Shown: in pieces, positions 14,667 to 23,368 of the stretch
Numbering within the stretch: position 1 is the stretch's first letter
How the letters are laid out: every line of letters begins with the position of its first letter
Notes under the pieces: model-generated
Database searches by the model: none
Told to the model about the DNA's origin: nothing
What the model saw: only the letters and a program-made list of their open reading frames with translations
Source of the DNA: Lautropia mirabilis
GTDB taxonomy: Bacteria; Pseudomonadota; Gammaproteobacteria; Burkholderiales; Burkholderiaceae_E
Reading direction: 5' to 3'
DNA length: 64,000 bases
NCBI RefSeq assembly: GCF_900637555.1
Contig: NZ_LR134378.1
Span: forward strand, 1,126,001 to 1,190,000
Translations under genes and position numbers: made by a program

Positions 14667-16058
14667 TCATCGGCCCATCGGGCCGGGGCCGCCCATGCCG
14701 GGCAGGCCGCCGCCGCCCATCATGCCCTTCATGGCACGCATCATCTTGGCCAGGCCGCCTTTCTGCATCTTCTTCATGACGGACTGCATCTGCGAGAACT
14801 GGTTCAGCAGCCGGTTGACATCGTGCACGTGCACGCCTGCGCCCGCGGCGATGCGCCGCTTGCGGGTGGCCTTGATCAGCTCGGGCTTCTCGCGTTCGGC
14901 CGGTGTCATGGCGTGGATGATTCCCTGCATGCGGCGCATGTCGCGCTCGGCCTTGTCCATGTCCTCGGCGCTGGCCTTGCCCTGGATCTCCGCCGGCATC
15001 TTCTCCATCAGCGAGCTGAGCCCGCCCAGCTTCTTCATCTGGCTCAGCTGGGCCAGGAAGTCGTTCAGGTCGAAGCGCGAGCCTTTCTTGAGCTTCTCGG
15101 CCAGTTCCTGCGCCGCGGCGTGGTCCACGTTGGCGTGGGCCTGTTCCACCAGCGCCACGATGTCGCCCATGCCCAGGATGCGGTTGGCCATCCGGTCGGG
15201 GTGGAAGACATCCAGGCCGGTGAGCTTCTCGCCCACCCCCACGAACTTGATGGGCTTGCCGGTGATGGCCTTGACCGACAGGGCCGCACCACCGCGCGAG
15301 TCGCCGTCGAGCTTGGTGAGCACCACGCCCGTGAGCGGCAGCGTGTCATTGAAGGCCTTGGCGGTGTTGACTGCATCCTGACCCTGCATGGCGTCCACCA
15401 CGAACAGCGTCTCAATGGGGTGCAGGGTGTCGTGCAGCAGGCGGATCTCGTCCATCATCGCCTGGTCGATGCCCAGCCGGCCGGCCGTGTCGACGATCAG
15501 CACGTCGTGATAGTGGTTCTTGGCCCAGTCCACTGCGGCACGCGCGATGTCGGCCGGCTTCTGGTCGGGTTGCGACGGGAAGAAGTCCACGCCGGCCTGC
15601 TGGGCCACGGTCTTCAGCTGGTCGATGGCGGCGGGGCGGTACACGTCGCAGGAAACCGTCAGCACCTTCTTCTTGCGGTTCTCGCGCAGCCACTTGGAGA
15701 TTTTGCCCACCGTGGTGGTCTTGCCCGCGCCCTGCAGACCGGCCATCAGGATGATGGCGGGCGGCTGGGCCGCCAGGTCCAGCTCGGCGGTCTCGCCGCC
15801 AATCAGGTCCACCATGGCATTGTGGACGATGCCCACCAGCGCCTGGCCGGGGGTGAGCGACTGCAGCACCTCCTGGCCCAGCGCCTTTTCCTTCACCTGG
15901 GCGATGAAGTCGCGCACCACGGGCAGGGCCACATCGGCTTCAAGCAGCGCGATGCGGATTTCCCGCAACATTTCCTGGGTATTGGCTTCGGTCAGGCGAG
16001 CCTCACCGCGCATGGTCTTCACAATGCGCGCAAGGCGTTGGGAAAGGCTGTCGAACAT
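14667..16058 (-). CDS. ffh: Signal recognition particle GTPase Ffh
   Basis: Binds 4.5S RNA and signal sequences of nascent inner-membrane proteins and delivers them to FtsY. The 463-residue protein has the N domain (MFDSLSQRLARIVKTMRG), the G domain with P-loop GLQGAGKTTT, G3 DTAGRLGID and G4 TKLDGDSRGG, and a Met-rich M domain (FSQMQSVMKKMQKGG) ending in a Gly/Met tail. ATG at 16058 gives the canonical N-terminus; upstream in-frame codons are Arg/Ala-rich leader. Divergent from a CcsA-type gene, an arrangement also found next to ffh in other proteobacteria (ypjD in E. coli). Confidence 0.97.
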   Translation of the reverse strand: MFDSLSQRLARIVKTMRGEARLTEANTQEMLREIRIALLEADVALPVVRDFIAQVKEKALGQEVLQSLTPGQALVGIVHNAMVDLIGGETAELDLAAQPPAIILMAGLQGAGKTTTVGKISKWLRENRKKKVLTVSCDVYRPAAIDQLKTVAQQAGVDFFPSQPDQKPADIARAAVDWAKNHYHDVLIVDTAGRLGIDQAMMDEIRLLHDTLHPIETLFVVDAMQGQDAVNTAKAFNDTLPLTGVVLTKLDGDSRGGAALSVKAITGKPIKFVGVGEKLTGLDVFHPDRMANRILGMGDIVALVEQAHANVDHAAAQELAEKLKKGSRFDLNDFLAQLSQMKKLGGLSSLMEKMPAEIQGKASAEDMDKAERDMRRMQGIIHAMTPAEREKPELIKATRKRRIAAGAGVHVHDVNRLLNQFSQMQSVMKKMQKGGLAKMMRAMKGMMGGGGLPGMGGPGPMGR

Positions 16059-16120
16059 GAGAGACTGGGCCCGAAGGCGGTGGAAAACGTGGCGGGGAGT
16101 GCGCCAGGGGCGGGGCGATG

Positions 16121-16151
16121 TTGCGCGACCGGTGCCCGGGCGGGGTAAACT
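16121..16151 (+). promoter_or_regulatory. Possible promoter giving a nearly leaderless mRNA for the CcsA-type gene
   Basis: TAAACT at 16146-16151 ends 6 nt before the GTG start at 16158; TTGCGC at 16121-16126 lies 19 bp upstream of it. With normal spacing, transcription would start at or next to the start codon. No Shine-Dalgarno sequence is visible in between. Confidence 0.4.
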
Positions 16152-16157
16152 GCGACA

Positions 16158-17105
16158 GTGGGCATTGTACTGACTCTCATCCTCCTGGCGGTCGGACTGT
16201 ATGGTCTGGTGCTGCTGCGTGGCCTGCGCCATGATGCGCAGGGCCCGGCACGTGCCGCAGACGCCGACCCTCCTTCTCGTGCCGCCGGCGCAGGTGCTCC
16301 GGCGGCACGGCCTGCTGCTGCGCCGGCGCCCCGTGGTGTGGCCAGCCCCGCCGTCGGCTGGCGCGGTCTCGATGTCGTGCTGGGGGCCGGGTTGCTGGCC
16401 CATGCGCTGGTGCTCATCTCACCCTGGTGGCGCGTCGACGAGGTCTTTCATTTCGGCTTTGCCTATCTGCTGTCGGCCACGGTCTGGATCGCGCTGCTGC
16501 TCATCTGGCTGGAAAGCCGCCACATGAGTGTGGGGCGCCTGCCTGTGCTGCTGGCGCCGCTGGCCATGGTCGTGGTGGTGCTGCCCGTCTTCTTCCCCGG
16601 TGCCGCATTCCCGCTCGATCGGCAGACGCCGTTCTTCGTGCCGCACCTGGTGGTGGGCACGCTGGCCTACGGCGTGGTCTTTCTGGCCGCGCTGCAGGCG
16701 CTGCTCATGGCGGCGGCCGAGCACCGGCTGCATCCGCGCCGGCAGGACCGCGCTGGTCTCATCACAACACTGCTGGCGCGCGGCCATCAGGCCTTGCCGC
16801 CGCTCATGGTGCTCGAGCGCATCCTCTTCAATGTCATCAGCGTAGCATTCGTGCTGCTGCTGCTCACGACAGTCAGTGGCGGCCTGTTCAGTGAAGAGAT
16901 CTTCGGGCGACCGCTCACGCTGAACCACAAGACCGTGTTCTCGCTGGTGGCCACCATCTTCTTCGGGCTGCTGCTGCTGGGGCGCCGGCTGTGGGGGTGG
17001 CGTGGACGCCTGGCCATCCGGCTCACGCTGGGCGGCTTCATCCTGCTGCTGCTGTCCTACGTGGGCAGCCGTTTCGTGCTGGAAGTGATCCTCAACCGGA
17101 TCTGA
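16158..17105 (+). CDS. CcsA/YpjD-type inner-membrane protein (cytochrome c assembly domain)
   Basis: A 315-residue protein with about eight TM helices. The CcsA/HemX-like domain (about 110-310) carries candidate haem-ligand histidines in VPHLVVGTLAYGVVF and LNHKTVFSLVATIFF. It lacks an obvious WWD haem-handling motif, so a direct role in cytochrome c maturation is uncertain; the E. coli neighbour-of-ffh homologue YpjD also has no firmly established role. An Ala/Pro-rich cytoplasmic linker (about residues 28-60) follows TM1. The GTG start at 16158 sits just after a -10-like element. It begins a run of five plus-strand genes through ampD. Confidence 0.82.
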   Translation: MGIVLTLILLAVGLYGLVLLRGLRHDAQGPARAADADPPSRAAGAGAPAARPAAAPAPRGVASPAVGWRGLDVVLGAGLLAHALVLISPWWRVDEVFHFGFAYLLSATVWIALLLIWLESRHMSVGRLPVLLAPLAMVVVVLPVFFPGAAFPLDRQTPFFVPHLVVGTLAYGVVFLAALQALLMAAAEHRLHPRRQDRAGLITTLLARGHQALPPLMVLERILFNVISVAFVLLLLTTVSGGLFSEEIFGRPLTLNHKTVFSLVATIFFGLLLLGRRLWGWRGRLAIRLTLGGFILLLLSYVGSRFVLEVILNRI

Positions 17106-17124
17106 TCGCCAGGAAGGAATCAAC

Positions 17125-17415
17125 GTGAAAATCATCTTCTGGATGCTGGTGATTGCCGGCGCGATCATGCTCGTGCGGCGCTATGGTGCCCTGGCGGCGG
17201 CCCGTGCCCGGCGCGAAGCCCAGGCTGCGGCCGGCCAGTCGGCCGCAGACGCCGCGCCCGCACGTCCGGCCAGTGCGGACATGATGGTGGCCTGCTCGAT
17301 CTGCGACCTGCACCTGCCGGCTTCCGAGGCCATCTTTGCCCACGGCCGTGTCTATTGCTGTGAAGCGCACCAGGCGCAGGGCAAGGCGGCCCAGAGCGGG
17401 CAGCGCCTGAAATGA
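17125..17415 (+). CDS. PP0621-family small membrane-anchored Cys-rich protein
   Basis: The 96-residue protein has an N-terminal TM helix (IIFWMLVIAGAIMLV), a basic Ala-rich linker, and a C-terminal metal-site-like module MMVACSICDLHLPASEA then VYCCEAHQ. The Cys-x-x-Cys and Cys-Cys-x-x-His pattern could bind zinc. GTG start with AAGGAA upstream. Found ahead of pilS in related Burkholderiales. Function unknown. Confidence 0.8.
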   Translation: MKIIFWMLVIAGAIMLVRRYGALAAARARREAQAAAGQSAADAAPARPASADMMVACSICDLHLPASEAIFAHGRVYCCEAHQAQGKAAQSGQRLK

Positions 17416-17449
17416 CGCCTGCGCAGCGCCGCACGCGGCTGGTTGCGGC

Positions 17450-19231
17450 ATGAACGCATCGACGAATCGGCTGTCGCCGGACCCGGATGAGCTGCCCCTG
17501 CAGCAGGCCGGCACCTTCTGGACCTCGCTGCGCTACCTGGCCGACGGGCGCCTCATCATCGCGCTGCTGCTGCTCATCTACATTCCGGTGCTGGGGCCCG
17601 ACACCCCGGCAGCGCATCCGTTCCAGCGAACGCTCTTCATTGGCCTCACGGCCTTCTACATGGGCTTTGCGGTGCTGAGCTCCATCGCGGTGCGTCGCAT
17701 CCGTCGGGGCTTCTCGCTTCAGCTGTTTGCGCAGATCACCGTGGACGTGCTGGTGCTGGGGCTGATCGTCTATGCCAGCAACGGCCGCAGTGGCCTGGGG
17801 GCGCTGATGATCACCCCGGTGGCGGGCGTGGCCATCCTGTCGGCCACCTTGCCCGCGCTGGCGGTGGCGGCTGCGGCCTCGATGATGCTGCTGGGCGAGA
17901 CCATGCTGCGCTTTTTGCAGCGTGGCGACATGGGCACCACGGCCATCGGCAACGAGCTGATGATCGCCGCCTTCATCAGTGCCACGCTGTTCTTCACGGC
18001 GCTGGTGATCAGCCGCCTGGCACGGCGTCTGGCCATGCAGGAGCGACTGGCCATCCGGCGCGGCGAAGATCTCCGCAACCAGCGCGCCATCCACGCGCTG
18101 GTGGTGGCCGAGCTGGATCAGGGGGTGGTCGTCTTCGATCCGCGGGGCGTGCCGCGCGACATGAACCCGAAGGCGCGGCGTCTGCTGAACCTGCCCATGG
18201 GCGTTCCCTTCACCGAGGCCGATCCCAAGACACTGAAGGCGCTGCGCCAGGTCCTGGAGACGCCCGAGCGCGTGGCGGACCTGCAGATCCGTCGTCGTGA
18301 AGGCACCGTGCGGCTGCGGGCCCGGGTGCTGACCGGTGGCAACATTCCGCCCGACGAGCTTGATGAGACTTCGTACTATCCGGGGGGCGACAACGGGCAG
18401 GGCGGCCGTGCATTGCTGGACCGCGTGGTGCTGCTGGAGGACCTGAAGCGTATCGAGGATCAGGCCCAGCAGCTCAAGCTGGCGTCGATGGGCCGTCTGT
18501 CGGCCTCCATCGCCCACGAGATCCGCAATCCCCTTTCGGCCATTCGCCATGCCGGTGCGCTGCTGGGCGAGCAGGCGAGCACGACAGCCCAGAAGCGCCT
18601 GGCCGACATCATCGAGAAGAATACGATGCGCATCGACCGCATCGTCGAGGATGTGCTGTCGATGGCACGGCGCGGGGCCCTGAGCGAAGTGCTGGACCTG
18701 CGGCATTTCATGGCGCAGTTCATGCCGGAGTTCATGGCCAACGTGAAGGCCGGTGGTGCCGTGGTGGCAGGGCGCGATGGCGGTGAGCGCATCGCGCTGC
18801 GCCATGACAGTCATGCGCCCATCACCTTCGACCCCAATCACCTGCGCCAGATCCTCGTCAACCTGCTGTCCAACGGGCTGCGCCATGCCTCGGACCGTGA
18901 GGGCGCGGTGCTGCTGCTCTGGACGCAGAGTGCGACGGGCGTGCTGCAGCTGTGGGTTCTGGATGATGGCCCGGGCATTCCCGAAGATCGGCGCGAGCAT
19001 CTGTTCGAACCGTTCTTCACGACCGAGACGCGGGGAACGGGGCTGGGTCTGCACCTGACGCAGGAGCTGTGCACGGCCAATGGCGCCACCATCCGTTATG
19101 AATCCTCTGCGCTGTTGGGTGAGGACATCCGGCAGCGCTACGGGGCGGGTTTCGTGATCACGCCCCAGCAGCGACAGGTTGCGGAAGCAGGCCCTGTCGC
19201 GGCACCTTCGAGAATGGAGAGCGATGAATGA
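17450..19231 (+). CDS. pilS: PilS-type sensor histidine kinase
   Basis: Senses a membrane signal and phosphorylates PilR to control type IV pilin transcription. The 593-residue protein has an N-terminal block of about six TM helices (about 38-190), a PAS-like domain (about 210-330) and an intact kinase core: H-box SIAHEIRNPLSAIRHAG, N-box LVNLLSNGLRHAS, G1 VLDDGPGIPEDR, F-box LFEPFFTTE and G2 RGTGLGLHL. ATG start at 17450. The stop overlaps the pilR start (ATGA at 19228-19231), as usual for this pair. Confidence 0.93.
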   Translation: MNASTNRLSPDPDELPLQQAGTFWTSLRYLADGRLIIALLLLIYIPVLGPDTPAAHPFQRTLFIGLTAFYMGFAVLSSIAVRRIRRGFSLQLFAQITVDVLVLGLIVYASNGRSGLGALMITPVAGVAILSATLPALAVAAAASMMLLGETMLRFLQRGDMGTTAIGNELMIAAFISATLFFTALVISRLARRLAMQERLAIRRGEDLRNQRAIHALVVAELDQGVVVFDPRGVPRDMNPKARRLLNLPMGVPFTEADPKTLKALRQVLETPERVADLQIRRREGTVRLRARVLTGGNIPPDELDETSYYPGGDNGQGGRALLDRVVLLEDLKRIEDQAQQLKLASMGRLSASIAHEIRNPLSAIRHAGALLGEQASTTAQKRLADIIEKNTMRIDRIVEDVLSMARRGALSEVLDLRHFMAQFMPEFMANVKAGGAVVAGRDGGERIALRHDSHAPITFDPNHLRQILVNLLSNGLRHASDREGAVLLLWTQSATGVLQLWVLDDGPGIPEDRREHLFEPFFTTETRGTGLGLHLTQELCTANGATIRYESSALLGEDIRQRYGAGFVITPQQRQVAEAGPVAAPSRMESDE

Positions 19232-20811
19232 AAGTCACCGCCGACGACGATAACCGTCTGCCCCCCGGCCGGACGCCCCGGGTGCTGGTGGTGGACGACG
19301 AGGAAAGCCTGCGCGAGCTGCTGGAGCTGACGCTGGTGGGCATGGGGCTGGATGTGGACGTGGCCGAGGACCTGTCCACGGCACGTGCAATGCTGGAGCG
19401 CTACCGCTATTCGCTCTGCCTGACCGACATGCGCCTGCCCGACGGCAACGGCCTGGATCTGGTGCGGCTCATCAACAGCCAGTGGCGCGACACGCCGGTG
19501 GCGGTCATCACGGCCTACGCCAGTGCGGAGAACGCCGTGGCGGCGCTGAAGGCAGGGGCCTTCGATTATCTGAACAAGCCGGTGGGGCTGGATGCACTGC
19601 GGGCGCTGGTGCGTTCGGCCCTGAAGCTCTCGGATACTCCTGCCACGAAGAATCCGGTCGCGCCACCGACGGCGCAGCCCGGGGGCAAGTCCACCCGCCT
19701 GCTGGGCACGTCGCCCGCCATCGATGCGGTGCGCGCTTCCATCGCGCGCATGGCGCGCAGCATGGCGCCCGTGCACGTCACGGGTGAGTCCGGTTCCGGC
19801 AAGGAGCTGGCGGCTCGGCTCATCCATCAGTTGAGCGGCCGTGCCGAAGGGCCTTTCATCGCCGTGAACTGCGGCGCCATCCCCGAGAACCTGATGGAGT
19901 CGGAGTTCTTCGGCTACCGCAAGGGGGCGTTCACGGGGGCGGATTCCGATCGCATCGGCTTCTTCATGGCGGCCAATGGCGGCACGCTGTTCCTGGATGA
20001 GGTGGCCGACCTGCCGCTGGCCATGCAGGTGAAGCTGCTGCGTGCCATCCAGGAAAAGCGCATCCGCAAGGTGGGGGCGGTGACGGAAGAAGCGGTGGAT
20101 GTGCGCATCGTCAGCGCCACCCACCAGAACCTGGCGCAGTGCGTGGCACAGGGACGGTTCCGGCAGGACCTTTTCTACCGGCTCAACGTGATCGAGCTGC
20201 GCATGCCGGCGCTGCGCGAGCGGCAGGAGGACGTGGGCGTGCTGGCCGATGCCATCCTGCAGCGGCTGGCACAGCGCAGCGGTCTGGAGGGCGTTCCGCA
20301 GCTCTCCAGCATGGCGCTGCGCTACCTGCAGAGCTATCCGTTTCCGGGCAACGTGCGCGAGCTGGAGAACATCCTGGAACGGGCGCTGGCGTTTTCCGAT
20401 GGTCGTGTGATCAACGTCGAGGACCTGGGGCTGCGCCCTATCGTGACCGACGAGAAGGAACGTGAGCTGGATGACTCCCTGCATCAGGGGCTGGCTGCCC
20501 CGGGAGGGATGCGTCCGGGTCAGGGGACATTGGCCGCTGTACCCTGGAGTGCAGGGCAGGGGGCATCGGTGTCCGATGCTGCTGCCGACGAAGGGCAGGG
20601 CACGTCGTCGATGCCAGCCGCCAGCGAACCGCGCGGCTGGAAGCTGATTGATGGGGTGCCCACCTCACTGCCCGATTATCTGGACCAGGTGGAGCGTGAT
20701 GCCATCCTGCTGGCGCTGGAGCGTACCGGCCAGAATCGTACGGCGGCGGCGCGGTTGCTGGGCATCACGTTCCGTGCATTGCGTTATCGGCTGCAGCGGC
20801 TGGGCATCTGA
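19228..20811 (+). CDS. pilR: PilR-type sigma-54-dependent response regulator
   Basis: Activates sigma-54 promoters, classically pilA. The 527-residue protein has a receiver domain (acidic pocket DDEESLREL, phosphoacceptor Asp in CLTDMRLPDGNG, Lys in YLNKPV). The AAA+ domain has Walker A GESGSGKELAARL, the sigma-54-contact GAFTGAD, Walker B GGTLFLDEVADLPL and the FRQDLFYRLNV segment. A Fis-type helix-turn-helix ends the protein (GQNRTAAARLLGITFRALRY). A low-complexity insert of about 60 residues, rich in Gly, Ala and Ser (about 415-480), separates the AAA+ domain from the DNA-binding domain. No pilA gene lies in the window. Confidence 0.94.
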   Translation: MKVTADDDNRLPPGRTPRVLVVDDEESLRELLELTLVGMGLDVDVAEDLSTARAMLERYRYSLCLTDMRLPDGNGLDLVRLINSQWRDTPVAVITAYASAENAVAALKAGAFDYLNKPVGLDALRALVRSALKLSDTPATKNPVAPPTAQPGGKSTRLLGTSPAIDAVRASIARMARSMAPVHVTGESGSGKELAARLIHQLSGRAEGPFIAVNCGAIPENLMESEFFGYRKGAFTGADSDRIGFFMAANGGTLFLDEVADLPLAMQVKLLRAIQEKRIRKVGAVTEEAVDVRIVSATHQNLAQCVAQGRFRQDLFYRLNVIELRMPALRERQEDVGVLADAILQRLAQRSGLEGVPQLSSMALRYLQSYPFPGNVRELENILERALAFSDGRVINVEDLGLRPIVTDEKERELDDSLHQGLAAPGGMRPGQGTLAAVPWSAGQGASVSDAAADEGQGTSSMPAASEPRGWKLIDGVPTSLPDYLDQVERDAILLALERTGQNRTAAARLLGITFRALRYRLQRLGI

Positions 20812-21380
20812 TGGACACCGGAACGCCCTGGCTGTCGAACATGAAGGTGATCGACAGCCCCAACCATGATGCGAGGCCCGAGGGCATCGTTATCGATACG
20901 GTCATCCTCCATTACATCAGCCTGCCGCCCGAGCATTTCACGGGTGACGCGGTGGAGGCCCTGTTCACCAATCGTCTGGATGTCACGGCGCATCCGTACT
21001 TTGCAGGGCTGGCTGGTGTGCGGGTGTCGTCGCATTTCTTCCTGCGCCGGCATGGCGAGCTGGTGCAGTTCGTTCATCCGGATCTGCGCGCCTGGCATGC
21101 CGGCGTGTCGCGCTTGCTGGATCGGGAACGCTGCAACGATTTTTCCATCGGCATCGAACTGGAAGGTAGCAGTCAGCGTCCGTTCACCGAAAGCCAGTAC
21201 CGCCGTCTGGAGAAGCTTCTGGATGCCCTGTTCCAGGCCTATCCCATTCGCTACATTGCCGGGCACAGTGATGTGGCACCCGGACGCAAGGAAGATCCCG
21301 GCCCCTGGTTCCAGTGGTCCCGGTTGAAGTCGCTGCTGGATGCACATGGTGTGGTGCGTCCTTTTCCGGAAGGCTGCTGA
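20811..21380 (+). CDS. ampD: 1,6-anhydro-N-acetylmuramyl-L-alanine amidase AmpD
   Basis: Cleaves the stem peptide from anhydromuropeptides in the cytoplasm during cell-wall recycling. The 189-residue protein contains the zinc ligands in TVILHYISLPP (His) and the AGHSDVAPGRKEDPG motif (His and Asp). Also visible are VSSHFFLRRHGELVQFV, RAWHAGVSR and SIGIELEGSSQRPFTE, all AmpD hallmarks. The start ATG overlaps the pilR TGA (TGATG). With the lytic transglycosylase and Mpl it makes a recycling set in this window. Confidence 0.95.
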   Translation: MDTGTPWLSNMKVIDSPNHDARPEGIVIDTVILHYISLPPEHFTGDAVEALFTNRLDVTAHPYFAGLAGVRVSSHFFLRRHGELVQFVHPDLRAWHAGVSRLLDRERCNDFSIGIELEGSSQRPFTESQYRRLEKLLDALFQAYPIRYIAGHSDVAPGRKEDPGPWFQWSRLKSLLDAHGVVRPFPEGC

Positions 21381-21913
21381 TGCGCTGATGTGTGTGCTGC
21401 TGGCATGGCGTGGGTGGTGTAGAACGCCTGTTTCCCGTTCTTCCATCACGCCGGGTGAAGACCTGGATGCCATGGCGGCTGCACGCATGATTCGCGGCGA
21501 AACCCGTGCACGAAACATGGGTGATGCTTGAAATGCAGGCGGTGTGAAATGCTCATGACGCGCCGTCACTGCCATTTGCATCCTGTTCTTTGCGCCCTGT
21601 TTTCCAGCGTGCCAGTCCCGAACGCTTCAAGTTTGCGTGATGCTTTCAGGGGGCAGAAGTCCGGCGTCTGTCGAGCGGATATCGATTGTCACTGTGCAGT
21701 GCTGCTGCAATACAGGGGGTGCGCAGAAACCGTTTATCTGCTGCCCCCTGAAAAACGCGAAAAAACCTTCGGTATTCTTCTTGGTGCGATTGCAACACGC
21801 ATATTGCTCACGTTATGATCGGGCCGTCAGAAATTGCCCTCGGTTGGTGGTGCATGGCGTGCAATCGGTGCAGACATTGATCGCCAATCGAATTTCCCTG
21901 CTTAGGAGTGACT
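21381..21913. other. 533-bp intergenic region upstream of the histone-like gene
   Basis: No convincing gene. A plus-strand frame at 21528-21818 lacks a ribosome-binding site and motifs. A 10-bp inverted repeat CAGGGGGCAG/CTGCCCCCTG at 21647-21656 and 21741-21750 spans 104 bp and is followed by AAAAACGCGAAAAAA. It could close a long stem in an RNA or mark a regulatory site. The promoter of the next gene lies at 21790-21819. Confidence 0.55.
21790..21819 (+). promoter_or_regulatory. Sigma-70 promoter of the histone H1-like gene
   Basis: TTGCAA (21790-21795), 18-bp spacer, TATGAT (21814-21819). Predicted start near 21826 gives a leader of about 89 nt, with AGGAG 6 nt before the ATG at 21915. 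Near-consensus elements suggest strong expression. Confidence 0.7.
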
Positions 21914-21914
21914 G

Positions 21915-23111
21915 ATGGCAACAACCACCAAGAAGACGGCGGTAGCCAAGAAGACCGTCGGCCGTGCCGCAACGGCCACGCGCAGCACGAAGGCTGCTGC
22001 TGCAACCACAACCCGTCGTGCCACCGCGACGCGTGCATCGGCCCCTGCGGCTGTTGCGGCAACAACGACGGCAACTCGCGGACGTCGCAAGGCTGCTGAG
22101 ACGGTGGCGGAACCCGTGGTTCGTCGTGGTCGCAAGACAAAGGCGGAAGTGGAAGCTGCGGTACTGACGACGACGCCCGCACGTCGTGGCCGCAAGCCGA
22201 AGGCCGAGGTGGAAGCGGTCGTTGCTGCGCCGGTCCGTCGTGGCCGCAAGTCCAAGGTGGAAGTTGAAGCTGCCGTGCTGACGACCACGCCCGCACGTCG
22301 TGGCCGCAAGGCGAAAGCCGAAGTGGAGGCGGTGGTTGCCGCCCCCGCCCGTCGTGGTCGCAAGGCGAAGGTGGAAGAAGCCGCAGCTGCGGTTGCTGCT
22401 CCTGCACGTCGTGGCCGCAAGGCGAAGGTGGAAGAAGCCGCGCCGGTGGTTGCAGTGCCGGCCCGTCGTGGTCGCAAGCCGAAGGCGGAAGCCACTGCAC
22501 CGGTGGTTGCAGCGCCCGCCCGTCGCGGTCGTAAGGCGAAGGTGGAAGAAGCCGCGCCGGTGGTTGCAGCGCCTGCCCGTCGCGGTCGCAAGCCGAAGGC
22601 GGAAGCCGCTGCACCGGTGGTTGCCGCGCCGGCCCGTCGCGGTCGCAAGTCGAAGGTGGAAGAAGCCGCGCCGGTGGTTGCTGCGCCTGCCCGTCGCGGT
22701 CGCAAGCCGAAGGTGGAAGCCGCTGCACCGGTGGTTGCCGCGCCGGCCCGTCGCGGTCGCAAGGCGAAGGTGGAAGAAGCCGCGCCGGTGGTTGCTGCGC
22801 CTGCTCGTCGCGGTCGCAAGCCGAAGGCGGAAGCCGCTGCGCCGGTGGTTGCCGCGCCCGCACGTCGTGGTCGCAAGGTGAAGGTGGAGGAAGCCGCGCC
22901 GGTGGTTGCCGCGCCCGCACGCCGCGGTCGCAAGGCGAAGGTGGAAGAAGCCGCGCCGGTGGTTGCCGCGCCGGCCCGTCGCGGTCGCAAGGCGAAGGCG
23001 GAAGCTGCTGCACCGGTGGCAGCAGCGCCTGCTCGTCGCGGTCGCAAGCCGAAGGCCGATGCGCCGGCAGCCCAGGCTGCCTGGCCGTTCCCGGTGGGTC
23101 GTCGCCCCTGA
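21915..23111 (+). CDS. Histone H1-like DNA-binding protein built of RRGRK repeats
   Basis: A 398-residue, very basic, low-complexity protein expected to bind nucleoid DNA. The first 65 residues are Thr/Ala/Lys-rich, like eukaryotic H1 tails. Seventeen copies of RRGRK then follow at about 19-residue spacing, each in PARRGRK(A/P/S/V)K(V/A)E context and separated by EEAAPVVAA or EAAAPVVAA. PK and AK versions alternate, so the true unit in the middle is a pair of about 38 residues. RGRK resembles the core of an AT-hook. The protein ends in WPFPVGRRP. No other domain is present. Similar Lys/Ala/Pro-repeat proteins (AlgP, bacterial H1-like proteins) are known; repeat number often varies between strains. 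Confidence 0.85.
   Translation: MATTTKKTAVAKKTVGRAATATRSTKAAAATTTRRATATRASAPAAVAATTTATRGRRKAAETVAEPVVRRGRKTKAEVEAAVLTTTPARRGRKPKAEVEAVVAAPVRRGRKSKVEVEAAVLTTTPARRGRKAKAEVEAVVAAPARRGRKAKVEEAAAAVAAPARRGRKAKVEEAAPVVAVPARRGRKPKAEATAPVVAAPARRGRKAKVEEAAPVVAAPARRGRKPKAEAAAPVVAAPARRGRKSKVEEAAPVVAAPARRGRKPKVEAAAPVVAAPARRGRKAKVEEAAPVVAAPARRGRKPKAEAAAPVVAAPARRGRKVKVEEAAPVVAAPARRGRKAKVEEAAPVVAAPARRGRKAKAEAAAPVAAAPARRGRKPKADAPAAQAAWPFPVGRRP
22122..23063 (+). repeat. Tandem coding repeat, 17 RRGRK units
   Basis: DNA repeats of about 57 bp, often pairing as 114-bp units. Adjacent units in 22500-22980 differ at only a few bases, so copy-number change by slippage or recombination is likely. The opposite strand is open in other frames only because of this repeat structure. 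Confidence 0.9.
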
Positions 23112-23150
23112 TGACAGGCGCTTTCTGATCCAGGACGCTTGAAAGCGTTA

Positions 23151-23191
23151 CGACAGCCGCTTCGGGTCACCCGGGCGGCTGTCGGCGTTTT
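23151..23191 (+). terminator. Rho-independent terminator of the histone H1-like gene
   Basis: Perfect stem CGACAGCCGC/GCGGCTGTCG (23151-23160 with 23175-23184), with further pairing in the loop (CGGGT/ACCCG), followed by GCGTTTT. It lies 40 bp after the stop codon. Confidence 0.85.
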
Positions 23192-23368
23192 GGGGGATGG
23201 TATTCTGTCGGGCGTTGATCTTTCCGCGCGTGTTGCGGTGAGAGGGCTTGCCCCGGGGCTGCAGCCTTTCACGCGCAGCCCGGCATGTTTCATGTTGGCC
23301 GCATGCGGCGCTTTCCTGCGCAGCACCAGAGCGGCAGATCATTTTTCGATTGTGCTTGGAGGACCGGA

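Noticed and set aside
21528-21818. Plus-strand frame of 96 codons after ampD
   Set aside because: No ribosome-binding site, overlaps the inverted repeat and the promoter of the next gene, and has no homology pattern.
21808-23326. Two long minus-strand reading frames (401 and 474 codons) over the histone-like gene
   Set aside because: They are shadows of the RRGRK repeats: compositions are extreme (Pro/Ser/Cys or Arg/Ala repeats), neither has a ribosome-binding site, while the plus-strand gene has promoter, RBS and terminator.
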